From: Stenotrophomonas sp. UBA2124
GTDB taxonomy: Bacteria; Pseudomonadota; Gammaproteobacteria; Xanthomonadales; Xanthomonadaceae
Direction: 5' to 3'
Assembly (NCBI GenBank): GCA_002329155.1
Contig: DCXY01000030.1
Location: 1 to 64,000, forward strand
DNA length: 64,000 bases
Shown piece after piece: positions 17,620 to 26,392 of the stretch (position 1 is its first letter; each line of letters starts with the position of its first letter). The notes under the pieces are model-generated. The model saw only the letters and a program-made list of their open reading frames with translations, searched no databases and was not told the origin of the DNA. The translations under genes were made by a program, and so were the position numbers.

Positions 17620-18371
17620 GCGCACGGCGGCTTGTCCTTGCAATCCAGTTCCTGACGCGGCTGCCGACGCCGCAGATCCGGGATTTCCGGCAGGAAGACC
17701 TGAGCCATTCGGCGGTGTACTACCCGCTGGTGGGCGCGATCATCGGCGTGCTGCTGGCGTTGCCGCTGTACACCCTGGGCGACCGCCCCTGGCTGGCCGG
17801 GGCGCTGACCCTGCTGGCCTGGGTATGGGTGACCGGCGCCCTGCATCTGGATGGGCTGGGCGATGTTGCCGATGCCTTCGGCGCCGCGCACCGCGACCCG
17901 CAGCGTTTCCTTGAAGTGCTCAAGGACCCGCACATGGGCGTGTTCGGCGTGGTCACGCTGGTGATGCAGCTGCTGCTGAAGTTCGTGCTGCTGACCGAGC
18001 TGGCCGTGAGCCCGCTCTGGTACGGCATCGTGCTGGTGCCCGCATGGGCGCGCTGGGGCACGCTGTGGTGGAGCCGGCTGCTGCCGTCGCTGCATGGCGC
18101 GGGGATGGCCGAGCGTTTCTCGTGGCAGCTGAGCCTGCGTTCGATGTGGCTGTGGGCGGTGCTGCTGGCGGCGGTCACCGTCTTTGTTGCCTGGCCGCTG
18201 CTGCTGGCCCTGCTGTTGGTGCCGCTGGTGGCGCTGTATTGGAAGCGTAGGCTGGGAGGCATCTCCGGCGATTGCCTTGGCGCCAGCGTCGAGGTCACCG
18301 AAACCCTGTTGCTGCTCGGGCTGGTGCTGCTGGCAGGCATCGAACTGCCGCCAGGGTGGGGCTGGCTCTGA
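17616..18371 (+). CDS. cobS: Adenosylcobinamide-GDP ribazoletransferase (cobalamin synthase)
   Basis: Polytopic inner-membrane enzyme of 251 residues that joins adenosylcobinamide-GDP with alpha-ribazole. The diagnostic acidic motif HLDGLGDVADAFGA is present after two hydrophobic segments, with several further membrane helices to the C-terminus. N-terminal FLTRLPTP is typical. It is the last gene of the cobT-cobC-cobS unit and starts in the cobC stop (ATGA). Confidence 0.95.
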   Translation: MSARRLVLAIQFLTRLPTPQIRDFRQEDLSHSAVYYPLVGAIIGVLLALPLYTLGDRPWLAGALTLLAWVWVTGALHLDGLGDVADAFGAAHRDPQRFLEVLKDPHMGVFGVVTLVMQLLLKFVLLTELAVSPLWYGIVLVPAWARWGTLWWSRLLPSLHGAGMAERFSWQLSLRSMWLWAVLLAAVTVFVAWPLLLALLLVPLVALYWKRRLGGISGDCLGASVEVTETLLLLGLVLLAGIELPPGWGWL

Positions 18372-18415
18372 TCAGCCCGATCTGAAACAGCCAGCCGCGA
18401 TGCAGCACTTGCCTC

Positions 18416-18680
18416 CCGTCATTCTTGAGCAGGTGGGAATCGCTCCACGAAGTAAACCCGGGCACACGCAACCCATCATTCCCGCGAAAGCGGGAATCGC
18501 TCTACGAAGTAAGCCCAAACACATGTAATCCGTCATTCCCGCGCAGGCGGGAATCGCTCTACGCAGCAGCCCACGACGGTCAGCCACTGCGATAAGGATG
18601 GGGGCCTCAATGCGACGGCCTACCCGCAGCAACCAAGCTCAAAAGCCAGGAGCGATTTCCGCCTTTGCGGAAATGACGGT
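18416..18680. repeat. Repeat cluster of TCATTCCCGC...GCGGGAATCGCT units
   Basis: The 392-base gap between cobS and the TfoX-like gene holds three direct units starting near 18416, 18474 and 18531 (core CGTCATTCCCGCGAAAGCGG, then GAATCGCTCTACGAAGTAAG; the first unit is degenerate), spaced about 57 bases, plus an inverted related hairpin at about 18650-18680. No gene is seen; open frames here only translate the repeats. Confidence 0.75.
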
Positions 18681-18763
18681 GTTGATCAGGCAGGGACGGC
18701 ATTGAGCAGGCGGAAATGCCGCCATCGGCAACTCCTCGCCGAAGCAGCTTTACCCGGCCCCGC

Positions 18764-19141
18764 TCAATCCCCGCCGAACCGCACCTCGTCGGTCTCATCG
18801 CCCGCATCACCGGCATCTTCCCCGTCCTCCTGCATGCGGGTCTCACGCACCGGGCCGGCTACCTGTGCGCCGCGCGCGGCCGGCAGTTCGCTCACCGCCG
18901 CTTCGTACTCGGCCACCAGCTGCTGGCGGCGTGCCTCGGGCACTTCCTGCCAATGGCAGCCCACCAGCGCGCCCTCCAGCGAATAGAGCAGGTTGAGGCT
19001 GGGCTTGAAGCCGGCGCGGCGGACCTTCATGAAGGCACCTACCGCGCCCACGGCGGCAAGGTCCTGCTCGCTGCGCAGGCCCACTTGGCGCAGCCATGCC
19101 GCGCTTTTCGGGCCGATGTTGCGCAGCTTGGTGGTGCTCAC
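18764..19141 (-). CDS. TfoX/Sxy C-terminal-domain protein
   Basis: Protein of 125 residues whose first 80 residues match the TfoX C-terminal domain: LRNIGPKSAAWLRQVGLRS, then AVGAVGAFMKVRRAG, then LNLLYSLEGALVGCHW. This domain has a helix-hairpin-helix-like fold. The N-terminal TfoX half that acts in competence regulation is absent, so a direct competence role should not be assumed. The C-terminus is a low-complexity acidic tail (EDGEDAGDAGDETDE). It overlaps the upstream msrC by four bases and probably shares its transcript. Confidence 0.85.
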   Translation of the reverse strand: MSTTKLRNIGPKSAAWLRQVGLRSEQDLAAVGAVGAFMKVRRAGFKPSLNLLYSLEGALVGCHWQEVPEARRQQLVAEYEAAVSELPAARGAQVAGPVRETRMQEDGEDAGDAGDETDEVRFGGD

Positions 19142-19623
19142 TCCAGGGCCTCGACAAATACCTGGGCGATGGCCTCCAGCCCCAGCTGGTCGTCGGCATC
19201 AAAGCGCGAGGCCACCGGGCTGTCGATGTCGAACACACCCACCAGGGTATCGCCCTGCAGCAGCGGCACCACCAGCTCCGAGCGCGAGGCCGAATCACAG
19301 GCGATATGGCCCGGGAAATCATTCACATCTGCCACGCGTTGGGTCTGGCGGGTGCTGGCAGCAGCGCCGCACACGCCCTTGCTGAGCGGAATGCGCACAC
19401 AGGCCGGCAGGCCCTGGAACGGGCCAACCACCAGCTCCTTGCCGTCATGGAAATAGAAGCCAACCCAGTTCAGGTCCGGCAGCGCGTGGTAGACCAGCGC
19501 CGACAGGTTGGCCGCATTGGCGATGCGGTCGGTTTCACCGTGCACCAGCGCGCGGGCCTGGGCCAGCAGCTGGGCATACTGTTCCGGCTTGCTGCCGGTG
19601 AGCGTTTGAGAGGAAAAGGACAT
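19138..19623 (-). CDS. msrC: Free methionine-(R)-sulfoxide reductase (GAF-fold)
   Basis: GAF-domain oxidoreductase of 161 residues that repairs free Met-R-sulfoxide. The three catalytic/resolving cysteines are Cys75, Cys85 and Cys109 (VRIPLSKGVCGAAAS and HIACDSASRSE), with the same 10 and 24 residue spacing as E. coli Cys84/94/118. LNWVGFYF and LVGVFDIDSP are also typical. First gene of a two-gene unit with the TfoX-domain protein; divergent from the TMEM175-like gene. Confidence 0.93.
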   Translation of the reverse strand: MSFSSQTLTGSKPEQYAQLLAQARALVHGETDRIANAANLSALVYHALPDLNWVGFYFHDGKELVVGPFQGLPACVRIPLSKGVCGAAASTRQTQRVADVNDFPGHIACDSASRSELVVPLLQGDTLVGVFDIDSPVASRFDADDQLGLEAIAQVFVEALE

Positions 19624-19690
19624 GCGCCGATTCTAACCCCCCACGCACGTCCGGCTATGCTGCGCCGACGCACACATTGGGGTATGCGGC

Positions 19691-20419
19691 ATGGCCGAGC
19701 TGGATACGCGGGCAGGGCGGGGCATCACACGGGGTGAAGGCGCCACCCGGCTGGACGCGTTCGTCGATGCGGCGTTCGCATTCGCGGTGACACTGCTGGT
19801 CATTTCCTCCGAGCGCATGCCCGACAGCGTCGCCGGCCTGCTGCGCGCGCTGAAGAACGTGCCGGCCTTCGCCGCCAGTTTCGCGATGCTGGCCCTGTTC
19901 TGGTACGCGCATATGCGCTGGAGCCGCGATTACCGCGTCACCACCGCCGGCGCCACCCTGCTGAGCCTCACCCTGGTGTTCCTGGTGCTGGTCTTCGTCT
20001 ACCCGCTGCGGCTGCTGCTGGGCACCTTCTTCGCATGGATCAGCGGTGGCTGGCTGCCCATGCCGCTGTCGGACGTGACCGGCCCGCTGCCGTTGGCATG
20101 GGTCTACATGTTCTACGGCGCCGGGTTCGCGCTGATGTCGGCCTGTATCGGCGGCCTGTATCTGGTGTCCTGGCGCCGCCGCCGTTCCAGCGGCCTGCTG
20201 GCCGCAGCGGCGGCAGGTGCGATGGCCGAGGCGGTGATGCACCTGTACTTCGTGCTGGTGGCGCTGCTGTCTATGGCCGTGGCAGGGTTGCTGCACGAAG
20301 GCTCCAGCCCATGGGTCACCGCACTGCCGGGCGTGGTGTACTTCCTGCTGTGCTTCAGCGGGTGGGTGCAGGTCTGGGCACGGCGGCGGGCGAGAGTGCA
20401 CCTGACCGGGAACGGGTGA
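19691..20419 (+). CDS. TMEM175-family potassium channel-like membrane protein
   Basis: Integral membrane protein of 242 residues with about six hydrophobic helices. The first helix carries the TMEM175 (formerly DUF1211) signature RLDAFVDAAFAFAVTLLVIS, where the FAFAVTLLV region lines the pore of bacterial K+ channels of this family. Arginine-rich loops (WRRRRSS, ARRRARV) suggest cytosolic faces. Stands alone, divergent from msrC and convergent with the fimbrial operon. Ion selectivity is inferred from the family. Confidence 0.8.
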   Translation: MAELDTRAGRGITRGEGATRLDAFVDAAFAFAVTLLVISSERMPDSVAGLLRALKNVPAFAASFAMLALFWYAHMRWSRDYRVTTAGATLLSLTLVFLVLVFVYPLRLLLGTFFAWISGGWLPMPLSDVTGPLPLAWVYMFYGAGFALMSACIGGLYLVSWRRRRSSGLLAAAAAGAMAEAVMHLYFVLVALLSMAVAGLLHEGSSPWVTALPGVVYFLLCFSGWVQVWARRRARVHLTGNG

Positions 20420-20430
20420 TCACCGCCGGC

Positions 20431-21216
20431 TCAGTGCCCAGCCATCGGCAGAACCTGCTCATGCGCGTGTTCAACCCCGATATCGTCGATGGTTGAGTAG
20501 CGTGCTTTCCAGCCATCTTCCCGCTGCTTCGATTTCACCTCCGTCTGCAAGGGCAGCTCCAGCCTCTGCGCCGGGGCCAGCATGGGGGCCGTCAACGGAT
20601 ACTCGGTGCCGTCATCAGCAACCACCGTGAGCATACCCAGCGTCTGGTGCAGTGGCGTGGGGTTGGCGATGCGCAGGAAGGGTTGGCCAGCAGGGCCCAC
20701 CGCCATGGAGAAGCTGAGCGGATCGCTGTCGGCGCCGTTCTTCGCGGTTACCTCTTCGGGCCGGTAGAACAGCTTGATGCGCGTCTGGAAGCTGATCTGC
20801 AGGTGGCTGCGCTGCTTCCCCGCCCCAGCCTCGGCAATCGGCGGAATCTCCAGCACATTGAAGAAGAACAGGGATTCACGGTCGCGGGCGAAATCAGCGA
20901 CAGCGCCCACCCTCAGTACCCGCACGCTGCGCGATTGCCCCGGCTCCAGCCTGAAAACCGGTGGATCGGCGATGAAGGGCGCATCGGCATCCGCCACGTC
21001 CGGGGCATTGCCGCCCGAATCAATCCACGTCTGTATGAGCACCGGGCGCGTGCCCTCATTGAGAATACTCGGCGTAGCTTCACGCGTCTGTGCGGTCACG
21101 ATCAATCGCGTATGGCTGACCGAAATCGCCGCATCCGCCGCCATGGGCAATAGAAGGACTGCCAGAGCAGCGTTGCGGAGGCGTCGGTGCCAGCCAGTGG
21201 CAGGAGTGATCTGCAT
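20431..21216 (-). CDS. Second periplasmic pilus chaperone (PapD-like)
   Basis: Fimbrial chaperone of 261 residues with two Ig-like domains. Signal peptide LAVLLLPMAADA. Core motifs: SHTRLIVTAQTREATPSILNE (G1-type strand region), RDRESLFFFNVLEIPP, and QTRIKLFYRPEEV. ATG at 21216 is preceded by GAGGAAACC; longer upstream ATGs extend into non-conserved sequence. It is the last gene of the five-gene operon, 117 bases after the adhesin. Having a second chaperone after the adhesin suggests a dedicated partner for tip adhesin folding; that is inference. Confidence 0.9.
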   Translation of the reverse strand: MQITPATGWHRRLRNAALAVLLLPMAADAAISVSHTRLIVTAQTREATPSILNEGTRPVLIQTWIDSGGNAPDVADADAPFIADPPVFRLEPGQSRSVRVLRVGAVADFARDRESLFFFNVLEIPPIAEAGAGKQRSHLQISFQTRIKLFYRPEEVTAKNGADSDPLSFSMAVGPAGQPFLRIANPTPLHQTLGMLTVVADDGTEYPLTAPMLAPAQRLELPLQTEVKSKQREDGWKARYSTIDDIGVEHAHEQVLPMAGH

Positions 21217-21333
21217 GATGGTTTCCTCGCCCCTATGCACGCGTGTGGCAGCATCCGGCCGCCGTACCCGGATGATCGTGTCGTTGGCCATAGTGGGCTG
21301 CGCCATGTGCTGCACAGGACACACATGCTGCGC

Positions 21334-22455
21334 TCACCTGTAGAGAACGGACATGGTCAATGCCGTGGCAGCACTGCCTGCTACCACGTTTGCCTCGGTC
21401 TGGCGGTAGCCCGCACGCAGCCCGACCCGGTAGTTGCCGGCCTGTGAGGGATCATAGCTTTCGACCTGATAGCCGGTATTGAGCTGCAGGGGCGTGCCAT
21501 TGCCCTGGCTCACTCGGATGCCGAGACCACGCGCAGTGGAGGCCGCGTTGAGCGCCACAACACCATCGGCCGCGTTGATGACCGTGGTGGTGGGGGCCAG
21601 CGTGTACTGGATGCGCGAAAGCCCGGCCGGGCAATTGTTGAACAGCAGGTTGAACGGGGTCTCCCCCACGTTGCTTCCGATGCCGGTGAACGTGTCGCGC
21701 GGTGCATCGGGCAGCACCACGTTGACATCGGGGGTGGTGCAGGTACCCACGGCGCCAAAGGAGATGTTGCCACCATTCACCCGCGAGGTCCGCAGGGTGG
21801 ACATACCCGAGTACCTGACTGTGCCAACCCGTTGTACGAAACGGGTGAGCATCGCGTCGAAAGTGCCGATGGTCGTGCCTGGTCCCAGAGCATTGCTACG
21901 CTTGACCAGGCGGATCTGGGTTTCAAGGTTGATGCCGTAGGTCTGGCCACCCGTCTTGCTGACGGTGATCGTGCCCAGCGCTGCTTTATAGTTTCCGCCA
22001 GCGTAGGTCTGGGGCGTCCAGGGCGTATACACGCCGTCTACGGATGCACGCCAGCGCGCGATATAGCCCAGCTGCGGCGTGGCAGTCCCCGCCGGGTAGT
22101 AGCTGTAGGTTTCGCCATCCAGGGTCAGTGAGCCGATCGGGTTGTAGCGAGGCGCGGCATCGACATATACGTCAACCGCGGTTCCGCTGGACGCAACGGT
22201 TCGGGTGCATGTCCACGCAGGCGTGGCGGGGGCGGTGATCCAGGGGCCGAACGGATCACCTACGCTTATGTCACGGGGAATGGGAATCGTCGTTGGCGGG
22301 TAGTACTCATATGACGAGCCGGCCAGAGTGCAGTTGTCCCAGATGCCCTCGGCAAGTGCGGCGCCGCTGGTGCCAAGCAGCAGCAGGGTCAATGGCAGCA
22401 TCAGCACGTAATGGGCGATGCGGCGCGGGAAAGCGATATTCCTGCTCATGGTCAT
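21334..22455 (-). CDS. Fimbrial tip adhesin
   Basis: Secreted protein of 373 residues in the position of a FimH-like adhesin. Signal peptide LMLPLTLLLLGTSGAALA. The N-terminal half (about residues 30-200) is a distinct lectin-like domain with paired cysteines (WDNCTLAG and PAWTCTRT). The C-terminal half (about 205-373) resembles a pilin domain: VGTCTTPDVNV, then FNNCPAGLSRIQYTLAP, ending in TALTMSVLYR, the beta-zipper pattern recognised by chaperones. Start ATG overlaps the usher stop (ATGA). Receptor unknown. Confidence 0.85.
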   Translation of the reverse strand: MTMSRNIAFPRRIAHYVLMLPLTLLLLGTSGAALAEGIWDNCTLAGSSYEYYPPTTIPIPRDISVGDPFGPWITAPATPAWTCTRTVASSGTAVDVYVDAAPRYNPIGSLTLDGETYSYYPAGTATPQLGYIARWRASVDGVYTPWTPQTYAGGNYKAALGTITVSKTGGQTYGINLETQIRLVKRSNALGPGTTIGTFDAMLTRFVQRVGTVRYSGMSTLRTSRVNGGNISFGAVGTCTTPDVNVVLPDAPRDTFTGIGSNVGETPFNLLFNNCPAGLSRIQYTLAPTTTVINAADGVVALNAASTARGLGIRVSQGNGTPLQLNTGYQVESYDPSQAGNYRVGLRAGYRQTEANVVAGSAATALTMSVLYR

Positions 22456-25013
22456 GGTTCCTCGTTGCCCGGCGTGCACACGGCCTTGAGCGTGCGGTAG
22501 CCAAGTGCGTCCCTGGTCTCATCCGGGTCGAACGCATAGGCGATGGCGCAGCGTTGCCCGGCAGCCGGGCCCCAGGTCACATGCATGGTTCCCTGGCGCT
22601 GCGGCAGCCGCACGATGGCCTGGCCTCCCTGTGCCACATACCCCACGTTGCGCCCCTGCTCGTCAAACACGGCCGCGCCGAATGGCAGCGGCATGCCTTG
22701 CGGGGTGAAGCCGTTGAGCAATACCGAGTAGCCCGTGCTGGTGCCGAACCGCAGCAGTGCCACGGCGCCGGCGGTAGGGGCTACATGCTGGCCGGTGCTC
22801 TGCAGCTGCACGTCGGTGGAGATGCCCATCGGGTCGATCTCGATCGAGTTGCGCCGGTACGGATTGAGGTAGGGCACCACTGCCAGGCCGTTGCCAGCCA
22901 CGCGGATGCCCGGATAGCTGGCCAGCCGCGCACCGCGCGCATCCCGGGCCTCAACGATGCCGATGGTGTCGCCCAGCATCGGCGTGAGCACGATACCGCC
23001 GCGATAGACAGCCAGGCCTCCCGAGGCATGCAGGCCATACTGCCGGTAGCCCTGACCGGTGGAGGCATTGGCACCAAGCGTGGCCAGCGGTGCGGTCCAG
23101 CTGATGCTGCCGCCAGCCGTGCTGCCGTGCCCGGCATCGCGGTCGTCATTGAACGCGGCAAAGGTGTTGTAAAGGAACTGGTTGTCGCTGCCGGCGCTGC
23201 CGGAAACGCCGAGCTGCAGCGACCGCCGTGCATTGCTGTCGGTGTAGGTGGTATCAAGCTGCGGCGCATGGCGGCTGTCACCCAGGGGCACGGACATGGA
23301 CAGCATGACCTGGTTGTCGGCGCGGCCTGTCAGCAGGTTGCGGGTGCGGCTGGCACTGAGACCCACGTTGAAGCGACCGAACTGGTTGTTGTAGCTGGCC
23401 ACGAACTCGGTATCCGAACCCCTGCGCGCCCAGTAGTTCTGGGTGCTGGCCGAGACCGAAAATGCGCCATACCCGGCGGGCAGCGCCTGGGTCGCGCTCA
23501 CAAGGAAGCGGCTCCTGCGTTTTTCCAGCCAGTACGGTGCGCTGCTGGTGCTCCTGCGGCGGACACGATCACGCAGCACGAAGGCATCGGCCGGGTCGTA
23601 GTAGCCCTCACTGGAGTAACGATAGGAAGCCAGGGTGATGTTGGTATCGATCACCGGCAGTATCTTGGCGTAGGACAGGCGCACACTCTGGCCGTTGTAG
23701 GTACGGCCGGCACCGGGGCGGGTACTGGCCTGGGTAAGATCAACCGCCAATGCGCCGAGCCGGGTGTTGAAGGCCGCACCGGCTGACACCGCCGCATAGC
23801 CTTGTGCTGCGAAGCCACCCGCATAGCCGGTCAAGGCATTGGAGTAGCCATGCCGCCATGAGCCGGTGGCCAGCAATGGTGCGTCATCGATGATCGGGCT
23901 GCGGTACTCGCCCGCGGTCAGGCTGTAACGGGTTACGCCGGGCCGCAGCAGCTCGGCCGTGGCTGCATAGGTCACGGTGAAGCTGTGTTCGCTGCCGTTG
24001 GCTTCGGTCACCGTCACCAGCAGGTCGCCACCCGAGCCGTTGGGGTACAGATCATTGATGGTGAACGGCCCGGGTGGCACGGTGGTCTCATAGATGTTCA
24101 CGCCACGCTGGGTTACCCGCACGCGTGCGTTGGAGTTGGCAATACCGCGTACCACCGGTGCGAAGCCGCGTTGCGAGTCGGAATACATCCTGTCATCCGA
24201 GGCCAGCTGGACGCCGCGGAAGCTGATGCTGTCAAACACCTGCCCACTGGTGGAGGATTCACCGATGATGAGCGTGCTGTGCCACCGGGGCAGCGCGCGT
24301 TCGGCATAGATGGCCGAGTTGCGGTAATGCAGGTTGTTGCCGTTGTCCCAGGTGGCCGAGCCACGGTAGCGCAGGCGCCACGCACCCAGATTCATGCCAC
24401 CGCGCAGGCCCAGGTAACGGCTGGTATGGGCGCGCCCATCCGGCAGCTCACTGCGGTAGGCGTTGAAATCGTACTGGAGCGTGGCCGCGTTGACGCCGTC
24501 GTCCCAGAACTCCGGATCCACATAGCCGCGAGCGTTGTGCTGCAGCGCGGCCTGCGGAGCCCTGACGTCAAGGCGCTGGCTGCCACTGTCGAAGCTGGCC
24601 GTTGCCGGCGGCAGCAGGTCTTCAAGGCGCGCGCACAGGGGGCCTTCGGCCAGGGTGGCGCGCATGTCCTTGGCAACCTGCCCGAGGTCCAGGCCGAGTT
24701 GCTCGATGAGTTTGGCCTCGTAGCAGGGCCTGGCCACCTTCGCGGAGGGGCCGTCCAGCTCGAAGCGTACCTCCGCGCGGCCCTTCCACTGCTCATTGGT
24801 GTACAGGTCGATGCGGTATACGCCCGGGGCCAGCGGGTTGCCATCGGAAAACATGCTCACATCAACCGATGAGCGCAGGAAATCCTGGTTGAACTCCACC
24901 GGGGACATGCCTTCGGCGGCCTTCAAGACCAGGGGAAGGCTGCAGCCGGCCACTGCGATGAGCGGCAGGCACAGCAGCCGGCAACCGCGCCGCTGCTCAG
25001 TGCCGTTCTTCAT
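22452..25013 (-). CDS. Fimbrial outer-membrane usher (FimD/PapC family)
   Basis: Usher of 853 residues that assembles and exports chaperone-pilin complexes. N-terminal domain begins after the signal with VEFNQDFLRSS; barrel and plug segments include YPNGSGGDLLVTVTEANGSEHSFTV in the conserved middle; the C-terminal domain ends with paired cysteines (GQRCAIAY, VCTPGNEEP). ATG at 25013 (MKNGTEQ) gives a proper export signal and overlaps the chaperone by 17 bases. Its first cysteine in VAGCSLPLV could also allow lipid modification, but ushers are normally not lipoproteins. Confidence 0.95.
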   Translation of the reverse strand: MKNGTEQRRGCRLLCLPLIAVAGCSLPLVLKAAEGMSPVEFNQDFLRSSVDVSMFSDGNPLAPGVYRIDLYTNEQWKGRAEVRFELDGPSAKVARPCYEAKLIEQLGLDLGQVAKDMRATLAEGPLCARLEDLLPPATASFDSGSQRLDVRAPQAALQHNARGYVDPEFWDDGVNAATLQYDFNAYRSELPDGRAHTSRYLGLRGGMNLGAWRLRYRGSATWDNGNNLHYRNSAIYAERALPRWHSTLIIGESSTSGQVFDSISFRGVQLASDDRMYSDSQRGFAPVVRGIANSNARVRVTQRGVNIYETTVPPGPFTINDLYPNGSGGDLLVTVTEANGSEHSFTVTYAATAELLRPGVTRYSLTAGEYRSPIIDDAPLLATGSWRHGYSNALTGYAGGFAAQGYAAVSAGAAFNTRLGALAVDLTQASTRPGAGRTYNGQSVRLSYAKILPVIDTNITLASYRYSSEGYYDPADAFVLRDRVRRRSTSSAPYWLEKRRSRFLVSATQALPAGYGAFSVSASTQNYWARRGSDTEFVASYNNQFGRFNVGLSASRTRNLLTGRADNQVMLSMSVPLGDSRHAPQLDTTYTDSNARRSLQLGVSGSAGSDNQFLYNTFAAFNDDRDAGHGSTAGGSISWTAPLATLGANASTGQGYRQYGLHASGGLAVYRGGIVLTPMLGDTIGIVEARDARGARLASYPGIRVAGNGLAVVPYLNPYRRNSIEIDPMGISTDVQLQSTGQHVAPTAGAVALLRFGTSTGYSVLLNGFTPQGMPLPFGAAVFDEQGRNVGYVAQGGQAIVRLPQRQGTMHVTWGPAAGQRCAIAYAFDPDETRDALGYRTLKAVCTPGNEEP

Positions 25014-25770
25014 GGCGGGTGTATCCCTTCTGCAGTCTGCTTTCGCCGCCCTGGTCGTTGATGATCGTGAAGTAGGCACTTGCCTGTTCTGGCACCAGGC
25101 CGCTACCACCGACCCACTTCATGGGCAGGGAAAGGTCGCTGCCTGGCAGCACCATGTGACTGCCTTGTCCAGAAAGCTCGGTCAGCGCCGGTGACTGCGC
25201 GCCCCCGCGCAGCGACAGACTGCGCAGCGTGATGTGGTAGGGCGTTGGGTTGTGGACGACAACCTGCACGGTTCCATCAACGCCGTTGCTCACGTTGAAC
25301 TGAAGCAGCTTCAGTGCATCGGTGAAGGATGGGGTAAGCCCCTTTGGCCGGTAGAGGAATTTGATGCGCGTGCGGAACGAAAGCTGCAACAGGTTCGTAC
25401 CCTGCTCCATGGCCTGGGTCGGGCGCGGCGGTATTTCCAGCGCGTTGAACCACAGCAGGGTTTCGCGGTCTTTCGGCAGGTCGTCGCGGGTACGGAATAT
25501 GCGTACGGCCTGTGCCCTGGCGGGATCGATACGGGCAGTGGAAGGCGTCATTGCGAAGGGAAGATTCAGTGATTCCACCTTTGCGCGGGGGTCACCTGCG
25601 TCCAGCCATGTCTGCACCAGCAGCGGCATGCTCCCGCTGTTGCGCAGTTGCGCGCTGGCCTCGCCATCGGCTTCGTTGAAGATGATGCGCGTGGTGTTGA
25701 TGACAACCCCGGCATGGCACCAGTGTGCGGTGGCAAGCAGCAGCAGGCCCACCAGATATTTCAGGTACAT
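24997..25770 (-). CDS. Periplasmic pilus chaperone (PapD-like)
   Basis: Chaperone of 257 residues with signal peptide LVGLLLLATAHWCHA. Conserved features: INTTRIIFNEADGEASAQLRN, DRETLLWFNALEIPPRP and FRTRIKFLYRPKGL, the last containing the Arg/Lys that anchors the pilin C-terminus. Lies between the pilin and the usher, overlapping the usher by 17 bases. Together with the usher it fits the classical smf-1 operon order. Confidence 0.94.
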   Translation of the reverse strand: MYLKYLVGLLLLATAHWCHAGVVINTTRIIFNEADGEASAQLRNSGSMPLLVQTWLDAGDPRAKVESLNLPFAMTPSTARIDPARAQAVRIFRTRDDLPKDRETLLWFNALEIPPRPTQAMEQGTNLLQLSFRTRIKFLYRPKGLTPSFTDALKLLQFNVSNGVDGTVQVVVHNPTPYHITLRSLSLRGGAQSPALTELSGQGSHMVLPGSDLSLPMKWVGGSGLVPEQASAYFTIINDQGGESRLQKGYTRHEERH

Positions 25771-25794
25771 GGTCACCCCCCGTTCTTTGGAGTT

Positions 25795-25823
25795 GGCAGG
25801 CGGAAACCGGGGTTCCGCCTGCC
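25795..25823 (-). promoter_or_regulatory. Intercistronic hairpin after the pilin gene
   Basis: Perfect 11-bp stem GGCAGGCGGAA / TTCCGCCTGCC with a 7-base loop, in the 76 bases between the pilin stop and the chaperone ATG. No U-tract follows, so a partial terminator or mRNA-stabilising stem that keeps pilin mRNA abundant over the assembly genes is more likely than a full terminator. Confidence 0.6.
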
Positions 25824-25846
25824 ATTGCCTCTGACCTCGCCGCTGA

Positions 25847-26392
25847 TCAGTCGTAGACCAGCGTGTACTCCACGCTGGTTGCCACCGTGCCGCCGGTGCT
25901 CTGCGCGGTCGCGTAGTACTGCGCGAAGTAGTTGAGCGTTCCGCTGCCGCTGCTGATGTTGACCGGCACGTCGTTCTGGGTGCCGCTGCCCGGAGTGCCG
26001 CCGGCAACAATCGCGGCCTGGCTGCTGTTGAGCAGCTGAACCTGCACATTGGTGGCGGTGCCGGTATTGTTGAGATGACCGGTGGCGCCATCGACGTTCA
26101 GGCCAGCCTCGAACCAGGTGCTGGCAGTGCCCAGGCTGGTCCCGGAGCACCCACTCAGTGCGATGCTGAAGGGCGTGGTGCCGGCGGTCTCACCTGCCGC
26201 AGCCAGCGCGCTGGCGGATACCGTAGGCAGCACCACCGTCGCATCGGCGGCGCCACCATTGACCGAGACGTTGCAGGTCGTATCGGTGATCTCTCCGTTG
26301 ATGGTGATCGTGCCATCTGCCGCATTGGCCGAGGCACTGAAGGCCAGGGCGAACGCCACGGCGACCCCGAGGGTTGTAACGTTGTACTTCAT
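25847..26392 (-). CDS. smf-1: Major fimbrial subunit, SMF-1 type
   Basis: Pilin of 181 residues. Signal peptide MKYNVTTLGVAVAFALAFSA with cleavage after SANA. The mature start ADGTITINGEITDTTC, a disulfide partner in ALSGCSGTS, and the C-terminal alternating strand TSVEYTLVYD are standard for chaperone-usher pilins. The signal sequence resembles S. maltophilia SMF-1, the fimbrin linked to adhesion and biofilm. ATG at 26392 with ribosome site AGGAGGAAAGC; longer starts were rejected. First gene of the operon. Confidence 0.92.
   Translation of the reverse strand: MKYNVTTLGVAVAFALAFSASANAADGTITINGEITDTTCNVSVNGGAADATVVLPTVSASALAAAGETAGTTPFSIALSGCSGTSLGTASTWFEAGLNVDGATGHLNNTGTATNVQVQLLNSSQAAIVAGGTPGSGTQNDVPVNISSGSGTLNYFAQYYATAQSTGGTVATSVEYTLVYD

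Noticed and set aside
18372..18632. 86-codon minus-strand open frame with repeated RRAIPA motifs
   Set aside because: Only a translation of the palindromic repeat cluster.
22293..23786. 497-codon plus-strand open frame
   Set aside because: Antisense to the fimbrial usher; no family features.
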